Source: Chloroflexota bacterium (GTDB taxonomy: Bacteria > Chloroflexota > Anaerolineae > Anaerolineales > Anaerolineaceae). From it: a stretch of 64,000 bases of DNA. Made by a program: the position numbers and the translations under genes. The stretch is taken from contig JAAZNC010000008.1 in NCBI GenBank assembly GCA_012798455.1, forward strand, positions 1-64,000, given 5' to 3'. The notes below the pieces were generated by a model. That model did no database searches and was not told where the DNA came from. It worked only from the letters and a program-made list of their open reading frames with translations. Positions 40,450 to 50,151 of the stretch are shown here, in pieces; the first letter of the stretch is position 1; every line of letters begins with the position of its first letter.

Positions 40450-40907
40450 TCCCCCATGTAAGTCCCTGATTCGATTGCTTTGATTTTTCCACGGCGCTTC
40501 TGATGCCGTTCCATTTCCTCGGTTTGCGCATTGAGAAAACTGATCACGATCTCACGCGCCAATTCCGGACCAATCACGCGACCACCCAAACACAGCACGT
40601 TCATTCCATCATGCTCCACACCCTGGTGAGCCGAATAAGTATCATGGCATACCCCGGCATATATTCCATTCATTTTGTTGGAAGCGATACATGCGCCAAT
40701 CCCGGAACCACAGATAGTGATCCCGCGTACTGCCAGTCCGTCTTGGATCGTTTTCCCCACCTTGTATGCAAAATCCGGATAATCTACCGATTTGGCATCG
40801 GAAAAAGTACCGACGTCGAGTACTTCGTGTCCTAATTCATTGACAGTGTCAACCACGGTTTGCTTTAAGAGAAATCCTGCATGATCTGTCCCAACTGCTA
40901 CTTTCAT
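40446..40907 (-). CDS. rpiB: Ribose-5-phosphate isomerase B
   Basis: 153 residues of the RpiB/LacAB family. It interconverts ribose 5-phosphate and ribulose 5-phosphate. The N-terminus [14 protein letters not shown], the catalytic cysteine block [20 protein letters not shown] near residue 65, and [19 protein letters not shown] are all intact. AAAGGATCG precedes the ATG at 40907. It lies between tkt and tal-pgi in a non-oxidative pentose phosphate operon. Confidence 0.96.
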   Translation of the reverse strand: MKVAVGTDHAGFLLKQTVVDTVNELGHEVLDVGTFSDAKSVDYPDFAYKVGKTIQDGLAVRGITICGSGIGACIASNKMNGIYAGVCHDTYSAHQGVEHDGMNVLCLGGRVIGPELAREIVISFLNAQTEEMERHQKRRGKIKAIESGTYMGE

Positions 40908-40918
40908 TTTCGATCCTT

Positions 40919-42925
40919 TCAACTGAAAAGTTTTAAGGTTTGATCTACCACATTCTCCACCGTGAAACCAAATTTTTCGAATAAGACTTCTGCCGGAGCA
41001 GAAGCGCCGTAGTGTTCAAGCCCGATCATGATGCCCTTTTCACCCAACCATTTTTCCCAACCTTGTTTAATACCGGCTTCGATCGCAACCCTATTTTGAA
41101 CAGATGGGAGCAAGACGGAATCCTGATATTCCTTAGGCTGCTTGCTGAATAATTCCCAGGATGGGAAGGAAATCACGCGTACAGATTTCCCTTTTTCAAC
41201 CAACGCTTTGGCTGCATCGATTGCAAGCTGCACTTCCGATCCGGTCGCCATGAGAATTATTTCAACACTACCCTTCCCCAGATCTGCCAATACATAAGCA
41301 CCTTTCAATAACCCATCCGCAGAACTATATACGGAACGATCAATGGTTGGTAAATCTTGACGGCTGAGCACCAAGACAGTCGGACCATCCTTCCGTTTTA
41401 TGGCTGATTTCCATGCTTGGCTTACTTCGTTCGCATCTGCTGGACGGATAGTGACAAGATTAGGAATCGCTCGTAAAGCCGCTAAATGTTCCACTGGTTG
41501 GTGGGTTGGTCCATCTTCACCCAAACCAATACTGTCATGGGTAAAGACCCATACCACTGGATAATGGGATAATGCCGAGACTCTGATCGCAGGGCGCATA
41601 TAATCGGAAAAGACCAAGAAAGTCGCTCCATAAGGGATCAATCCCTCATGAACTGCCATGCCATTTAACACTGATCCCATACCATGTTCGCGAACCCCGA
41701 AGTGGAGATTCGCACCAACGCGATCGCTCGCAGAAAAAATTCCACTTTCATCCATCCAAGTCTTGGTGGATGGTGTTAGATCAGCTGAACCACCCATCAT
41801 CTCCGGAAGTATTTTTGCAATAACATTAATCACTTTCCCGGAAGAAACACGGGTAGCCATACCTTTCATATCCGCTGGAAATACTGGAAGATTTTTCTCC
41901 CATTCGTTCGGCAGTTCTCCCGCTATCCTACGTTTGAGTTCGGACGCCTTCTTTGGATATTTTTCTTGATATTTCTTAACCAGTTCATTCCATTCAGTCT
42001 CGTATTTTTCACCATTCACGCGAATTTCCTGATATACAGCTAAGACATCTTCTGGAATGAAGAAATGCGGTTCCACAGGCCAATCCTGCGCTTCCTTCGA
42101 TGCATCAATTTCGCTCCATCCCGGAGGGCTACCATGAGCTCCTGCGGTATCTTGTTTGGTGGGTAAACTGTACCCAATATGAGTACGGCAAATAATGATA
42201 GAGGGACGCGGATCTTGCTTTGCTGCACTGATCGCTTTATCGATCGCATTCACATCATTACCATTTTCTACATGCTGTACATGCCACCCATACGCCTCAA
42301 AACGTTTGGCACGATCTTCGGTAAATGCCAGGTCAGTTGAACCATCGATGGAAATGCGATTATCATCATAAAGATAGATCAATTTACCCAACTTCAGTGT
42401 TCCTGCCAAAGATGCAGCTTCTGAAGCCACACCTTCCATGAGATCGCCATCTGTCACAATAGCATACACATAATGATCGACCACATCAAACTGTGGTTCA
42501 TTGAATTCAGCCCCCATATGCGCTTCGGCGATCGCCATACCTACTCCATTGGCAAATCCCTGTCCCAATGGTCCGGTGGTCGTTTCCACACCCGGGGTTA
42601 ATCCATACTCTGGATGGCCGGGGGTCAAGCTGCCCCATTGACGGAAATGTTTCAATTCATCCAAACTTAAGTCAAAGCCCGAGAGATGGAGCAATGAATA
42701 AACGAGCATCGATCCATGCCCGCCAGAAAGAACAAACCGGTCCCGGTTGAACCAATTTGGATTTTTAGGGTTGACTTTGAGATGCCGAGTCCAGATAGTA
42801 TATGCAATCGCTGCTGTACCCATCGGTAATCCAGGGTGCCCTGAATTAGCAGTCTGGACACCATCAACTGATAAATATCGCAATGTTTTAATTGCTCTTG
42901 ATTCCAGATCTTTATTTGTGCTCAT
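40919..42925 (-). CDS. tkt: Transketolase
   Basis: 668 residues, normal length. This thiamine diphosphate enzyme transfers two-carbon units in the pentose phosphate pathway. [17 protein letters not shown] near residue 27, [35 protein letters not shown], the ThDP motif VTDGDLMEG near residue 153, and [17 protein letters not shown] near residue 470 are all present. AAGGAAAAAAC precedes the ATG. It is the first gene of tkt-rpiB-tal/pgi, with a promoter and tandem repeats in the gap upstream. Confidence 0.97.
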   Translation of the reverse strand: MSTNKDLESRAIKTLRYLSVDGVQTANSGHPGLPMGTAAIAYTIWTRHLKVNPKNPNWFNRDRFVLSGGHGSMLVYSLLHLSGFDLSLDELKHFRQWGSLTPGHPEYGLTPGVETTTGPLGQGFANGVGMAIAEAHMGAEFNEPQFDVVDHYVYAIVTDGDLMEGVASEAASLAGTLKLGKLIYLYDDNRISIDGSTDLAFTEDRAKRFEAYGWHVQHVENGNDVNAIDKAISAAKQDPRPSIIICRTHIGYSLPTKQDTAGAHGSPPGWSEIDASKEAQDWPVEPHFFIPEDVLAVYQEIRVNGEKYETEWNELVKKYQEKYPKKASELKRRIAGELPNEWEKNLPVFPADMKGMATRVSSGKVINVIAKILPEMMGGSADLTPSTKTWMDESGIFSASDRVGANLHFGVREHGMGSVLNGMAVHEGLIPYGATFLVFSDYMRPAIRVSALSHYPVVWVFTHDSIGLGEDGPTHQPVEHLAALRAIPNLVTIRPADANEVSQAWKSAIKRKDGPTVLVLSRQDLPTIDRSVYSSADGLLKGAYVLADLGKGSVEIILMATGSEVQLAIDAAKALVEKGKSVRVISFPSWELFSKQPKEYQDSVLLPSVQNRVAIEAGIKQGWEKWLGEKGIMIGLEHYGASAPAEVLFEKFGFTVENVVDQTLKLFS

Positions 42926-42955
42926 GTTTTTTCCTTGGAATAATAAATTTTTGTT

Positions 42956-42985
42956 ATTCTACCATGCGGTTAAATTCTAAATCAA
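42956..42985 (-). promoter_or_regulatory. Promoter of the tkt-rpiB-tal/pgi operon
   Basis: On the minus strand TTGATT (42985-42980), an 18-bp spacer and TAGAAT (42961-42956) with TGG before the hexamer. Predicted +1 is near 42949. The upstream edge of the -35 touches a tandem 13-bp repeat. Confidence 0.6.
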
Positions 42986-43011
42986 CCCTATCAGTGACAC
43001 CCTATCAGTGA
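42985..43011. repeat. Two tandem 13-bp repeats upstream of tkt
   Basis: ACCCTATCAGTGA occurs at 42985-42997 and again, identically, at 42999-43011 (14-bp period). It lies directly upstream of the tkt -35 box and just beyond the end of copA. This is the classic place for an activator site. The protein that might bind is unknown. Confidence 0.75.
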
Positions 43012-43039
43012 GCACTTCGGCAAGTACCCACAGATCTAA

Positions 43040-45463
43040 TTACAGTTTTCTCCGTTTTAGACGCAGACTGTTGGTAACTACAAACACACTGGAAAATGCC
43101 ATGGCACCGGCTGCGAACATAGGGCTCAGATAGCCCATGGCAGCTACTGGAATGAGGATCACATTATAAAAGAAAGCCCAAAACAGGTTTTGCTTGATCG
43201 TGCTAAGAGTTTTTCGAGAAAGTTTGATAGCATCCACTACTTTACCAAGTTCACTACTAAGCAACGTGATAGGAGCAGTGGAAAGTGCCACATCCGTCCC
43301 CGTACCTACTGCAATGCCAATATCAGCTTGTGCCAGAGCCGGAGCATCGTTCACGCCATCCCCCACCATCGTCACATTCTTTCCATGATTCTGCAAGGTT
43401 TTTATCGCATCTGCTTTTCCCATCGGTAATACATCTGCCATCACAGTATCGATGCCCGCCTGGTATGCAATCGCTTCAGCAGTGGCTTGATTGTCGCCGG
43501 TCAACAGCACCACCTGTATACCCATCGCTTTTAGCGCTCGCACTGTTTCGATAGATTCCGACTTGATCTGATCTGCAATTCCAAAAATACCTACCAGTTC
43601 GCCATCTACCGCAATATAAATTCCTGTTTGAGCATTTTCCTGAAGCAGTTTTTTTAACTTCTTGTCCACGTTATTTAGAATATTGTTTTCCTTTAAAAAA
43701 CGCTCATTCCCGATTTGAATGACCCTGTTGTCGATCTTTGCAGATACACCCATTCCGGGAAATGCACGAAAGTCAGTCATAGGTGATAATTTCAACCCTC
43801 GATTGCCCGCTTCTGCCAGCAGTGCATCCCCTAAGACATGTTCGCTTCCATTCTCAACGCTGGCAGCCATTTGCAATAATTCATTCTCGCCGTAACGTGT
43901 GCCGATCACAAAGATATCGATGACTGTGGGTTGTCCTTTTGTGATCGTACCGGTCTTATCAAAAACCAATATGTCTACCCTTCCTGCTTTTTCCAGAGAT
44001 TCGGCGGACCGGAACAGGATTCCCATCTCTGCTCCTCTTCCCGAACCTACCATGACCGCGGTAGGGGTGGCTAAACCCATGGCGCAGGGGCAAGCAATCA
44101 CCAGAACTGCGGTCATATTGATCAAAGCTCGTGAGAATAGGGTCTGTTCAGGATCACTTACAGGGATCTGTAGGATAAAATACCACAGTAAAAATGTGAT
44201 TGCTGCCAACAAGATCACGATCGGCACAAAATATGCAGAAACGGTATCTGCCAACCGTTGAATGGGAGCTTTGCTGCTCTGTGCTTCTTCCACCATTTTA
44301 ATGATCTGGGAGAGTACCGTATCTTTCCCGATCTTAGTCGCCTTGAATGTGATCAAGCCCTGTTTGTTGATAGTTCCCCCGATCACCTGATCCCCCTGAG
44401 TCTTACTGACCGGCAAAGATTCACCGGTGATCAGCGATTCATCTATAGAGGTATGCCCCTCGATGACTTCACCATCAACCGCGATCTTTTCACCGGGGCG
44501 AACAATAATAACATCTCCGATTTGAATTTCTTCGGCGGGGATCTTTATCTCTTTCCCATTCTTCTTAACTGTGGCTTGTTTTACCTGTAAGTTGACCAGT
44601 TTCTTGATCGCTTCACTGGTTCTCCCTTTGGCTTTTACTTCCAGAAATTTACCTACGCGGATCAAAGTAATGATCATGGCAGATGTCTCAAAATATACGT
44701 GCCCTTTGACTAACCCGCTCATAACCAGAATGGAAAATATATAAGCAACTGAAGAACCCAAGGCAATCAATACATCCATATTGGCAGATCCACCTCGCAA
44801 AGATTTGATTGCACCCTGGTAATATTGGGCACCCACATAAAACTGCACCGGGGTTGCCAGTATCAGAAAGAAATAGTTCAACCAACCAGTATTACCCAGA
44901 AACTGTGGCAACAAGCCAAAATCACGAGCCATGGATAAAATAAACAGCGGTATAGTGAAAAACAATCCTATTATCAACAAGGTACGCTGTTTCTTGATCT
45001 CTCGCTCCCGTGCGGATTGTTCAGAATCGATCGCTCCATCCGGGATGATTGGGGTAAAGCCCAGTTTTCGGATGACCTTATGAATTTCCTGGATATCGAT
45101 GATGGTCGGGATATATGTGACAGAGATCTCTTCTTTTACAACATTCCCATTCACACCGGTAATACCATCTAACTCAGATAGCTTTTTTACGATTCGACCA
45201 ACTTCATGGGTATCACTAAGCTTTTCAAGCAGAATATCATTTTTTACCTGTAAAACCCCATAGCCGGCGCGTTCTACTCTTTTTACCAGCGCATCCAGAT
45301 TGGTTTCATCTTCTGCAAAATTTACCACCGCACGTTCTGAAGAAAGATTGACAGATACTTGTGAAACACCTTTATCTTTCTTAAGATTACGTTCAATGGT
45401 TGCCACACAATTAGCGCAGGTCATCCCCTGGATTGGTAAAATGATATTCTTTGTTTTTTCCAT
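43040..45463 (-). CDS. copA: Copper-exporting P1B-type ATPase
   Basis: 807 residues. There are two N-terminal heavy-metal domains: the first has the metal site GMTCANC near residue 14; the second (residues about 80-145) has lost its CxxC. Eight membrane helices follow, with the transport motif IACPCAMGLATP near residue 455, the phosphorylation site DKTGTITKG near residue 500, and GDGVNDAPALAQ near residue 700. The CPC motif and late membrane residues fit Cu(I) transport. Oddity: the highly conserved SEHPL motif of the nucleotide-binding domain reads SEHVL. A small copper chaperone gene lies just upstream in the same transcript. Confidence 0.94.
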   Translation of the reverse strand: MEKTKNIILPIQGMTCANCVATIERNLKKDKGVSQVSVNLSSERAVVNFAEDETNLDALVKRVERAGYGVLQVKNDILLEKLSDTHEVGRIVKKLSELDGITGVNGNVVKEEISVTYIPTIIDIQEIHKVIRKLGFTPIIPDGAIDSEQSAREREIKKQRTLLIIGLFFTIPLFILSMARDFGLLPQFLGNTGWLNYFFLILATPVQFYVGAQYYQGAIKSLRGGSANMDVLIALGSSVAYIFSILVMSGLVKGHVYFETSAMIITLIRVGKFLEVKAKGRTSEAIKKLVNLQVKQATVKKNGKEIKIPAEEIQIGDVIIVRPGEKIAVDGEVIEGHTSIDESLITGESLPVSKTQGDQVIGGTINKQGLITFKATKIGKDTVLSQIIKMVEEAQSSKAPIQRLADTVSAYFVPIVILLAAITFLLWYFILQIPVSDPEQTLFSRALINMTAVLVIACPCAMGLATPTAVMVGSGRGAEMGILFRSAESLEKAGRVDILVFDKTGTITKGQPTVIDIFVIGTRYGENELLQMAASVENGSEHVLGDALLAEAGNRGLKLSPMTDFRAFPGMGVSAKIDNRVIQIGNERFLKENNILNNVDKKLKKLLQENAQTGIYIAVDGELVGIFGIADQIKSESIETVRALKAMGIQVVLLTGDNQATAEAIAYQAGIDTVMADVLPMGKADAIKTLQNHGKNVTMVGDGVNDAPALAQADIGIAVGTGTDVALSTAPITLLSSELGKVVDAIKLSRKTLSTIKQNLFWAFFYNVILIPVAAMGYLSPMFAAGAMAFSSVFVVTNSLRLKRRKL

Positions 45464-45478
45464 GTTTAATCCTTATGT

Positions 45479-45682
45479 CTAGCTTTCAACAGGATATCCA
45501 ATTTCATCCAGTGTCTCTAGAATGGTTTTTTCAAGCTCTGGGTTATCAAAAGTAATACTTACCTTCTTTGAATCCAGATCGGCTTCCACATTTTGAACAC
45601 CTTCCAATTCAGACAACTCCATCTTGATGGTATATACACAATGCTGACAGTGAATACTTGGCACAGAATAGGTCTTGTTCAT
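45479..45682 (-). CDS. copZ: Copper chaperone, heavy-metal-associated domain
   Basis: 67 residues forming one HMA ferredoxin-like domain. The metal site is SIHCQHCVYTI near residue 12 (CxxC). GVQNVEADLDSKKVSITF matches the conserved beta strands. It should pass Cu(I) to the neighbouring CopA. AAAGGAAAAACG precedes the ATG at 45682; an in-frame extension of six codons upstream covers that site. It lies 15 bp before copA. Confidence 0.92.
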   Translation of the reverse strand: MNKTYSVPSIHCQHCVYTIKMELSELEGVQNVEADLDSKKVSITFDNPELEKTILETLDEIGYPVES

Positions 45683-45806
45683 TTTCGTTTTTCCTTTCAA
45701 GTTTCTGCAAGAATTATATTACATGATTATTTTCATAATTATTAACATATTTACAGAATCCCTCTTGACATCAGGAGATAATCCAGTAGGATAAAATTAA
45801 TTAGAA

Positions 45807-46532
45807 ATGAAAAAATTAACCGGGAAAACCATTTTCGTCACAGGCGCCGCTAAACGCATTGGGCGCGAACTCGCCTTGGCAGCAGCATGCGAAGGTGCTG
45901 ATATCATCCTGCATTACAGGAATTCAAAGGACGATGCACTTTCTACTAAATCCGCTATAGAGACACTGGGCACTCAATGCATACTTGTTCAGGCTGACTT
46001 CTCCGATCCCGAAAAAGGTCTTCATAAATTATCTTCTATCTTATCTGAAAATAAGATTGATGGCTTGGTTAACAACGCATCCATGTTTCGGCAAAATCAT
46101 TTACTGGATGCTTCACTGGCAGATTGGAACGCCCATTTTGCAGTCAACTTGACCATACCTTTTCTACTCACACAGGCGTATGCCAACTCACCAGCAAACC
46201 ATCAGGGAAAAATTATCAATATGTTAGATTGGAGGGCATTAAGACCTGGATATGATCATTTTGCCTATACCATCAGCAAAGCTGGACTAGTATCTCTGAC
46301 CGAAGCATGCGCGTTGGCACTGGCACCCAATTTTCAGGTGAATGGACTGGCACTGGGCGCCATCTTACCCCCCTCGGATGGTGGGGACAGCGATACAATC
46401 ATCAATTCCGTACCTGCACGTCGTTGGGCAGACATGGAAGAAATAACAGAGACATTCCTGTTTTTACTGACTGCCCCAACCTATCTCACCGGTGAGATCA
46501 TTCACATTGACGGAGGAAGACACCTGGTCTAA
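45807..46532 (+). CDS. folM: FolM/pteridine-reductase-like short-chain dehydrogenase
   Basis: 241 residues. The Rossmann motif is VTGAAKRIGRELALAAA near residue 11, with the Arg typical of pteridine reductases that bind NADPH. NNASMFRQNHLLDAS follows. The catalytic set is IINMLDWRALRPGYDHFAYTISKAG: the usual SDR serine is Asp, 13 residues before the YxxxK tyrosine, as in PTR1 and FolM. It lies directly upstream of folB and folK, so it may act as an alternative dihydrofolate or dihydrobiopterin reductase. TTGACA at 45765 and TAAAAT at 45792 may belong to its promoter, although the spacing is poor. Confidence 0.8.
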   Translation: MKKLTGKTIFVTGAAKRIGRELALAAACEGADIILHYRNSKDDALSTKSAIETLGTQCILVQADFSDPEKGLHKLSSILSENKIDGLVNNASMFRQNHLLDASLADWNAHFAVNLTIPFLLTQAYANSPANHQGKIINMLDWRALRPGYDHFAYTISKAGLVSLTEACALALAPNFQVNGLALGAILPPSDGGDSDTIINSVPARRWADMEEITETFLFLLTAPTYLTGEIIHIDGGRHLV

Positions 46533-46533
46533 T

Positions 46534-46899
46534 ATGATTATGGATAAAATATTTATTAAAGACTTAATGGTGCGTGGCATTATTGGCATCAGCGAGCGTG
46601 AGCGATCTCAACCGCAAGATATTATGGTAAATGTCACCTTGTACACCAATATCACCTATGGATCTCAAACCGACAACATTGACAATTGTGTAAATTATCG
46701 CACCGTTGCCAAATCCATTATTGCATTTGTTGAGAAAACTGCCCGCTATACTGTAGAAGCATTAGCACAGGATATTGCTGATATTTGTTTGAAAACCGAA
46801 AATGTAGAAAAAGTCAAAGTTATGGTTGAAAAGCCAGGAGCAGTGCGTTTTTCAAGATCAGTGGGAGTGGAGATAACCAGAAGCAAAGAAAAGTCGTAA
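46534..46899 (+). CDS. folB: Dihydroneopterin aldolase
   Basis: 121 residues. It converts dihydroneopterin to 6-hydroxymethyl-dihydropterin and glycolaldehyde. DKIFIKDLMVRGIIGISERERSQPQDI holds the substrate glutamate. NCVNYRTVAKSI and the active-site lysine in VMVEKPGAVRFSRSVGVEI are conserved. The start is at 46534 (ATGATTATGG), 1 bp after the folM stop; an upstream open extension lies inside folM and is not FolB-like. It is followed 1 bp later by folK. Confidence 0.94.
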   Translation: MIMDKIFIKDLMVRGIIGISERERSQPQDIMVNVTLYTNITYGSQTDNIDNCVNYRTVAKSIIAFVEKTARYTVEALAQDIADICLKTENVEKVKVMVEKPGAVRFSRSVGVEITRSKEKS

Positions 46900-46900
46900 C

Positions 46901-47365
46901 ATGCATCAGGCTTATCTTTTGATCGGATCCAATATTCAATCGCAGCAAAACATTCAAGCTGCTCTTAGAATATTGAATGGTAGTTGCTTGATCAAAAGAT
47001 GTTCGAAAATTTGGAAAACCCCTGCTTATGGCAGTGCCGGGCCTGATTTCTTGAATATTGCGGTCCTGATCGGTACCCCCTTGGAAAAAGATCAGATCAA
47101 AACACAAATAATCACCTCAATTGAGATGAAACTGAAAAGAAAACGTTACCCAAATAAAAACGCACCACGCACAATCGATGTCGATATTATCATCTTCGAT
47201 GACGAAGTGGTTGATCAGGGATTATGGCATAAATTCTTCATCGCTGTTCCGGTGGCTGATTTATTACCAGAATTGAAAAACCCTGATTCCGGCAAATCCT
47301 TGCATGAAATTGCACAAGAAATGATCAATCAGGGTCTGGCTGTTTTTTACTCAGATTGTTTATAA
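46901..47365 (+). CDS. folK: 2-amino-4-hydroxy-6-hydroxymethyldihydropteridine pyrophosphokinase
   Basis: 154 residues. HPPK activates 6-hydroxymethyl-dihydropterin with ATP. The N-terminus YLLIGSNIQSQQNIQAAL, the KTPAYGSAGPDFLNIAV block and the signature APRTIDVDIIIFDD with magnesium-binding aspartates near residues 91-93 are present. It is last of folM-folB-folK and converges on folE with a 2-bp gap. Confidence 0.95.
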   Translation: MHQAYLLIGSNIQSQQNIQAALRILNGSCLIKRCSKIWKTPAYGSAGPDFLNIAVLIGTPLEKDQIKTQIITSIEMKLKRKRYPNKNAPRTIDVDIIIFDDEVVDQGLWHKFFIAVPVADLLPELKNPDSGKSLHEIAQEMINQGLAVFYSDCL

Positions 47366-47367
47366 AG

Positions 47368-48012
47368 TTAGAATTCTAACGGTCGGGCTCCGCGAGAGAT
47401 ATTATCCAGAAATTCCATACGGGTAGCTTCCCTATTTCTGAAAGCACCCAGCATGGATGAAGTGGTCATACGCGCATCGTGCTTGCGTACCCCCCGTACC
47501 ATAGCGCACATATGGACAGCTTCGACCACAACCGCAACACCACGTGGTTTGAGCAGAACATTGATAAAATCAGCGATCTGGCGGGTCATACGTTCCTGCA
47601 CCTGCAATCTGCGTGAAAACATATCCACAATGCGAGGGATCTTCGATAATCCGATCACCCTTTTATTGGGAAGATACGCAACATGGGCTCTCCCCAAGAA
47701 TGGTAGCATATGATGCTCACACATGCTGAAAAATTCAATATCTCGCACGATCACCATATCATCATATTCCACACTGAACAACGCCTTGTTCACCAGTTTA
47801 ATGGGGTCGGTCCGATAGCCCTCTAGCATTTCGCGGTAAGCTCTGGCGACTCGGTCAGGTGTTTTCTCTAACCCCTCCCGTGATTTATCCTCACCGATCG
47901 CATCTAGAATATCCTCAACGGCTTTCTCGATTTTTTTTGTATCGACTTCCGAATCACAAAAAAGATCGGCAAATTGAAATAATTCTGACTCATTACATTC
48001 CACTCGTGCCAT
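47368..48012 (-). CDS. folE: GTP cyclohydrolase I
   Basis: 214 residues. It makes dihydroneopterin triphosphate from GTP. Zinc ligands lie in [12 protein letters not shown] near residue 104 and [13 protein letters not shown] near residue 175. [23 protein letters not shown] is the classic signature. AAAGGACCAG precedes the ATG at 48012; a TTG five codons upstream is in frame. It is 6 bp after the polyprenyl synthase gene on the same strand and faces the folK end, so the folate genes are split between strands. Confidence 0.96.
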   Translation of the reverse strand: MARVECNESELFQFADLFCDSEVDTKKIEKAVEDILDAIGEDKSREGLEKTPDRVARAYREMLEGYRTDPIKLVNKALFSVEYDDMVIVRDIEFFSMCEHHMLPFLGRAHVAYLPNKRVIGLSKIPRIVDMFSRRLQVQERMTRQIADFINVLLKPRGVAVVVEAVHMCAMVRGVRKHDARMTTSSMLGAFRNREATRMEFLDNISRGARPLEF

Positions 48013-48033
48013 ATCTGGTCCTTTCAATTTAAT

Positions 48034-49047
48034 TTAGTGATTTCTATCAAGTAGTTCGTCGGTCAATTGAACAATTGCATTCAATGCATTTGGATTACCA
48101 GCAACTGTTTCGATCATTGAAAGTGCTTTATTATTATAATATGCAGCTTTATTCAGAGTTTGCTGCTGGATATCATATTGATCTAGCAATACAACCATTT
48201 CAAGGAGTTGCTTGGGCGAAAATTCTTCATTATCTAACCAGGCCTGCTTGAATTCAGGGATTTGTTGAATTCCCAACAACACTGGGTAGCTAACCTTTTT
48301 TTCGATCAGATCGCTGGAGCACAGCTTGCCAGTTTGTGATTCGTCTCCCCAGATGCCCAGCCAATCATCATAAATTTGAAAAGCCAAACCTAGATTTAAT
48401 CCAAATAAATGTAATTTATTTCGAATCCTTTTTTCCTCGTTAAAAACGATTGCGCTGATCTCACTGCTGAAAGCCAGCAGCACTCCTGTCTTTCCTGTGA
48501 TCATTCTTATATAATCGTCCAGCGTAACTGATACTTGACCTTCATAAGCCATATCCATCTGTTGTCCTTGGAAAAGTGAAAAAGCAGTTTGCATAAAAGC
48601 CTGTGAACCTTGCAAAATATCTTTCTCATCGATCCCTTCGGGTACTGTTTGCATGGTCTTACCCGCGATTGCAAAAAGTGCATCTCCGATGTTGATCGCT
48701 TTCTCAACTCCCCAGCGTTTCCATACGGTTGCTCTCCCCCTTCGAAGGATGCTGTGATCTTCAACATCATCATGGATCAATGAAAGATTATGCAGTATTT
48801 CTACCGCACAAGCAGCTGGTAGTACCTTGTGCCAATCTTGCTCCAGCAATTCTGCGCCCAAAAGAATTAATAATGGACGAATAAATTTTCCATGTTTTTG
48901 TATGTCATTTTTTTCAGAGAAGCCAAAATGAAAATAGATCGCATCTTTTAACTCTGGATAACTTTTATCAAGCATCGTTTTTAATGTTACAAACAATTCA
49001 CTCTCTATCATCGGAATGAACAGTTTCCGATATTCTTCCAATGACAT
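48034..49047 (-). CDS. Trans-isoprenyl diphosphate synthase
   Basis: 337 residues. It elongates allylic diphosphates with isopentenyl diphosphate. The first aspartate-rich motif is LSLIHDDVEDHSILRRGRATVWKRWG near residue 92. The second is FQIYDDWLGIWGDES near residue 235, longer than the usual DDxxD. GKFIRPLLILLGAELL holds the IPP-binding Arg. The product chain length cannot be judged safely. It overlaps almost directly with fni (1 bp gap), the enzyme that supplies dimethylallyl diphosphate. Confidence 0.9.
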   Translation of the reverse strand: MSLEEYRKLFIPMIESELFVTLKTMLDKSYPELKDAIYFHFGFSEKNDIQKHGKFIRPLLILLGAELLEQDWHKVLPAACAVEILHNLSLIHDDVEDHSILRRGRATVWKRWGVEKAINIGDALFAIAGKTMQTVPEGIDEKDILQGSQAFMQTAFSLFQGQQMDMAYEGQVSVTLDDYIRMITGKTGVLLAFSSEISAIVFNEEKRIRNKLHLFGLNLGLAFQIYDDWLGIWGDESQTGKLCSSDLIEKKVSYPVLLGIQQIPEFKQAWLDNEEFSPKQLLEMVVLLDQYDIQQQTLNKAAYYNNKALSMIETVAGNPNALNAIVQLTDELLDRNH

Positions 49048-49048
49048 A

Positions 49049-50071
49049 TTATCGTTTTCCTAATGGGGTTTTCTGTAACGATGAAATATTTGGCGCTCCC
49101 GCAACGAACATACTGATGCGCAGACCGATGATTATTTCATTGATTTTGTCAATCAATCTCGCTTCCGATATAGATGCAGCCCGTAGAAACATACCAGCAA
49201 ATCCACAGTTACATGCACCCAACGCAATACATTTTGCGACATCCACGCCACTCCGCAACCCTCCCGAAGCGAAGATTGGCAATTCCGGGCATGCTTCGCG
49301 CACGTCGATGATCGATTGCGCTGTGCTAATGCCCCAATCACGAAACGAAGAAGCAATGTTTCTATATACCTCATCTTCCATGCGATTTTTCTCGACCTCC
49401 GACCAAGACGTCCCTCCTGCACCTGCCACATCGATCACTGCGACTCCGCTCTCCACTAACTTTTTAGCAGTTGCAAGCGAAATTCCCCAACCCACTTCTT
49501 TGATGACAACCGGCACTGGAACACGATGGCAAACTTCTGCGATCTTTTTTTGTAACCCGGAAAAATTAGTGTCACCTTCCGACTGTAAAGCTTCTTGTAG
49601 AGGATTCAAGTGCAGAATGAGCGCATCAGCACCGATGCTCTCAACAATAGCTTTACAATCATCAGGGGAGATCGAATAATTCAACTGCACTGCGCCAATA
49701 TTTGCCATCAAGATTATATCGGGAGCATATTTCCTGATATCAAAAAATGCCATTTTTCTTTCTTCCTCGAGCCCGATGCGTTGCGAACCGACCCCCATAC
49801 CAATTCCAAAACTTTGTGCTACTGAAGCTAACTTTTCATTGATCACAAGTGTCTCTTTAGTACCACCAATCATGGACGAAATAAAGATGGGTGCTTTTTG
49901 CGATTTCCCAAATAGTTTCAATGAGGTATCTATTTGTTTCAGGTCAAGTTCCGGGAGAGCCTGATGTTCAAAATAATAACGTTCTAATCCATTCGAAATA
50001 GCAGAATTGACATCTTCTTCAAGATTTATTCTTAAATGATCTTCTTTCCGTCTATCGATCTTATTTTTCAT
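49049..50071 (-). CDS. fni: Type 2 isopentenyl-diphosphate delta-isomerase
   Basis: 340 residues, an FMN- and NAD(P)H-dependent isomerase. RRKEDHLRINLEEDV at the N-terminus, then FISSMIGGTKETLVIN, GVGSQRIGLEEERKMAF, ADALILHLNPLQEALQSEGDTNF, the VIKEVGWGIS block and IDVAGAGGTSWSEVE are all diagnostic. The start is at 50071; an open frame continues 54 codons upstream but lies antisense to the acyl carrier protein gene and has no IPP isomerase similarity. It is cotranscribed with the polyprenyl synthase. Confidence 0.95.
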   Translation of the reverse strand: MKNKIDRRKEDHLRINLEEDVNSAISNGLERYYFEHQALPELDLKQIDTSLKLFGKSQKAPIFISSMIGGTKETLVINEKLASVAQSFGIGMGVGSQRIGLEEERKMAFFDIRKYAPDIILMANIGAVQLNYSISPDDCKAIVESIGADALILHLNPLQEALQSEGDTNFSGLQKKIAEVCHRVPVPVVIKEVGWGISLATAKKLVESGVAVIDVAGAGGTSWSEVEKNRMEDEVYRNIASSFRDWGISTAQSIIDVREACPELPIFASGGLRSGVDVAKCIALGACNCGFAGMFLRAASISEARLIDKINEIIIGLRISMFVAGAPNISSLQKTPLGKR

Positions 50072-50109
50072 TGATTTTGCAACACTTCTTGATTTTATGT
50101 GTTTAATAC

Positions 50110-50115
50110 TATAAT
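50110..50115 (+). promoter_or_regulatory. -10 box of the acyl carrier protein promoter
   Basis: Perfect TATAAT with a TTGATT 15 bp upstream (50089-50094), a slightly short spacer. Predicted +1 is near 50122, leaving a 30-nt leader with GGAGG at 50140. Confidence 0.55.
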
Positions 50116-50151
50116 TGATTTTACATTTAAATTGTATTTGGAGGTACCTGC

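Noticed and set aside
42985..43011. Resemblance of CCCTATCAGTGA to the tet operator half-site
   Set aside because: The copies are direct, not inverted, repeats and lack the second half TAGAGA arm; no tetR or tetA gene is present. Treated as a chance match and reported only as a repeat.
43012..43040. Hairpin GTACTT-GCCG-AAGTGC after copA as a terminator
   Set aside because: The stem is only 6 bp with a wobble pair and is not followed by a T run.
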